Source: Setophaga petechia
Taxonomy: Eukaryota; Chordata; Aves; Passeriformes; Parulidae
DNA length: 64,000 nt
Reading direction: 5' to 3'
NCBI GenBank assembly: GCA_024362935.1
Contig: JANCRA010000014.1
Coordinates: 310,001-374,000 of the forward strand
Each line of letters starts with the position of its first letter. The first letter of the stretch is position 1. Below, one piece after another: positions 62,581-64,000 of this stretch. Below the pieces are notes generated by a model. The model worked only from the letters and a program-made list of their open reading frames with translations. It searched no databases and was not told the origin of the DNA. The position numbers and the translations under genes are program-made.

Positions 62581-62631
62581 CTGCTCCGCGGTGTGGCGGG
62601 GCCACGCTTCCCCAGGACCCGGCTCGCCCAT
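62581..62631 (-). CDS. Candidate first coding exon (17 codons)
   Basis: On the minus strand an ATG in strong Kozak context (A at -3, G at +4; ACAATGGGC) opens MGEPGPGEAWPRHTAEQ. The segment ends exactly at a consensus donor (GAGCAG, then GTCAGT) in phase 0. It lies about 300-480 bp from the CCAAT boxes and X-box of the CpG island, a normal distance for a translated first exon. The protein is not recognised and no matching second exon could be identified by eye in the AT-rich DNA to the left. The 402-codon open frame that overlaps it (62423-63631, minus) is a composition artefact of the island. Confidence 0.35.
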
Positions 62632-63114
62632 TGTCTGTCCCGGAGCGGCGGCGGAGGAGCCGGCGGCAGCAGCGCGGGAAAGGAGCCTTGCCTGCCCTCC
62701 GGGCGCTCTGGAGAGGAGGGAGGCCGGGCGGGAGCTGTTCGGGCGGGCTGCGGCTGTGTTGTGCCGGGCTGCCCGGGGGCACAGCGAGCCCGCAGCCCGG
62801 CCCGAGAGCCGCCAGCAGCGGCAGCGCCGTTCGAACGGCCCGCCAGCCCCGCCCCCGGCCCCGCCCCCGACTGACGGGGCTCTCGTCCAACCCCGAAGCG
62901 GGTGAGGGTAAGCCCCGCCCCCACAGCGACCAATCAACGCTCACAACGGGGGGGGCGGTGCCCCTTGCGCACGCGGAAGGCCTCGCGATCCCGCGGGTTC
63001 CGCAGGCATTGATTAACGTAAAAACTGTCCAATAGAAGCCTGGGTTCTCGCCCCCGAATGACGGCGATTGGACAGCGGTGAAGGGCGGAGCGCTCGGCGG
63101 CGCCGGGGAGGGGC

Positions 63115-63128
63115 GTTGCCATGGGGAC
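63115..63128 (+). promoter_or_regulatory. RFX X-box-like site
   Basis: GTTGCCATGGGGAC has a perfect left half-site (GTTGCC), a 2-bp spacer and a right half-site GGGGAC that differs from the canonical GGCAAC at two positions. RFX sites in CpG-island promoters are a hallmark of ciliary genes. The ATG of the plus-strand open frame lies inside the motif, so that ATG may not be transcribed in the plus direction. Confidence 0.5.
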
Positions 63129-63324
63129 GGGCGGGCCCGCAGTCCCCTTAGGCCCCGCGAATCCCGGTGGCTCCGCGGTCCCCGCAGGCTCCGCAGGCCT
63201 GGCGGCTGTCTCGCTGCGCTCTGGCAGCGCTGCCCCGGCCGGCCTCCGGAATCAGACCCTGATTTCTGTGTGTTACAAGCCGACGAAGGAGTTGCTGCTG
63301 CCTGTGAGGCACACACAGATCTGA
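63121..63324 (+). CDS. Short open frame at the promoter, doubtful
   Basis: A 67-codon frame starts in good Kozak context (GCCATGG). Its N-terminal half is Gly/Pro/Ala-rich, as expected from CpG-island composition. The C-terminal part reads RNQTLISVCYKPTKELLLPV and is less biased. I do not recognise it. It could be a first exon spliced within the frame, a small protein or simply untranslated DNA. The start codon overlaps the X-box-like motif. Confidence 0.2.
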   Translation: MGTGGPAVPLGPANPGGSAVPAGSAGLAAVSLRSGSAAPAGLRNQTLISVCYKPTKELLLPVRHTQI

Positions 63325-64000
63325 TTCGAGATAGGGGAGGTCTCCAAACCCAGGAGATGCTGGAGCTGGTTTGCTGTCCCCTGTGAGGGAGGCGGCCAGT
63401 TTGGGAAATGGATGTGTGGGTAAAAAAGCTGCCGTTAGCACAGGTGGTGTATAAGGCAAGCTTTACATGACTCAGACATTTTTTCTTGAGACCATATAGA
63501 AACCAAATTGCTATAGACAGCAAAAGAAAAAAATGCACAGACAAATGATAAATCATAAAAGCAAGGAACTGCCTGGCTGTTCCAATGCTTGGTGGAAAAG
63601 CAGGAAACCCTGGAGATGTAAATAACGACAAGGGAGTTAGGTTGCCTCGTTGGGAGGATGGCTGAGCTCAGATTCCTCCAGGCCCTGCTCCTTGGGCCTG
63701 GTTGGCAGGATGGCTGAGCTCAGCTCCTGCAGGCCCTGCTCTGGAGCATGGTTCGTCCAGGCCCTGCTCTCAGCGGCTGACCTGGGAAACAGCGTGAGGC
63801 AAAGCTCCAGGCTGTCATCTCTGGGAGGAAAACAACACCAGAAATTGACTTCCTCCCCCTGCTTGGAACTGGAGTGTGACCACAGAGCGAGAGAATGCTT
63901 GGAATTTTGGCTGCTGTTAGAAGAGGAATGAAGTAAACCAAATATTTTTGTAATAAAAATTTAATATCCTTTTTTTGGGCTTTGTAATCAAAGCAGCTTT
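63325..64000. other. Non-coding DNA right of the promoter
   Basis: AT-richer DNA from about 63460. A partial tandem duplication of about 52 bp at 63655-63741 shares AGGATGGCTGAGCTCAG and CAGGCCCTGCTC, and a third partial copy of the latter lies at 63758. No exon is recognised before the window ends. Confidence 0.4.

Larger units (their letters stand above)
62440..63260. promoter_or_regulatory. CpG-island promoter, possibly bidirectional
   Basis: Dense CpGs occur throughout. GC boxes (CCCCGCCCCC) lie at about 62847-62869 and near 62912. CCAAT boxes lie at 62930-62934 and 63029-63033 on the plus strand and inverted (ATTGG) at 63067-63071. An X-box-like RFX site follows at 63115-63128. CCAAT boxes on both strands with no TATA box are the usual pattern of a vertebrate housekeeping or divergent promoter. 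A coding first exon is plausible on the minus strand and an open frame begins on the plus strand. This is the best promoter in the window. Confidence 0.7.

Noticed and set aside
62423..63631. 402-codon minus-strand open frame, longest in the window
   Set aside because: It spans a whole CpG island including its promoter boxes. Its Arg/Pro/Gly/Ser composition and lack of domains indicate a composition artefact.

Overview
This is vertebrate nuclear DNA, most likely from a bird and probably a passerine. The sequence begins with about 630 bp of degenerate TTAGGG repeats. It carries several CR1 LINE fragments whose 3' ends show the (ATTCTGTG) signature and wording typical of avian CR1. Most of it is intron-like or intergenic, with a few GC-rich CpG islands and G/C-rich minisatellites of the kind found near avian chromosome ends. 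These are diagnoses by eye from recognised motifs; no search was run.

I found no complete protein-coding gene, and no tRNA, rRNA or CRISPR. The longest open frames lie inside minisatellites (8.7-9.7 kb, 34.7-35.5 kb) or a CpG island (62.4-63.6 kb), where stop codons are rare by composition. I treat them as artefacts. The best gene-related signal is at the right end: a CpG island at about 62.44-63.26 kb with GC boxes, three CCAAT boxes and an RFX X-box-like site. It contains a plausible first coding exon on the minus strand (62581-62631) with a strong Kozak context and a good splice donor.

Layout. 1-629: telomere-type array, oriented TTAGGG toward the interior. 0.63-8.9 kb: unique non-coding DNA. 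8.93-9.57 kb: minisatellite of 18- and 24-bp units forming a 60-bp higher-order unit. 10.3-15.2 kb: candidate regulatory block with three POU octamers, a CpG-rich segment, a TG/CA-rich segment and TAAT-rich stretches. 15.2-25.4 kb: mostly plain sequence with CR1 remnants, a short second TTAGGG tract, a GAG microsatellite and a possible LTR. 25.4-25.9 kb and 33.6-34.4 kb: further stretches that look like conserved non-coding elements, the second holding a perfect RFX X-box palindrome. 34.5-35.6 kb: CpG island with a CA-rich minisatellite. 36-38.5 kb: a cluster of old transposons (MIR-like SINE, ancient CR1, hAT-type MITE with an 8-bp target duplication). 38.5-62.4 kb: AT-rich intronic or intergenic DNA with two dimeric minisatellites near 48.5 kb, CR1 debris and a possible reverse-transcriptase relic. 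62.4-64 kb: the promoter region.

The clustering of homeodomain/POU-type motifs suggests regulatory DNA around a developmental gene outside the window. That is inference, because conservation cannot be seen from one sequence. The most unusual structural point is the direction of the telomeric array: it does not fit a left-hand chromosome end and instead points to an interstitial array, a rearrangement or an assembly join.
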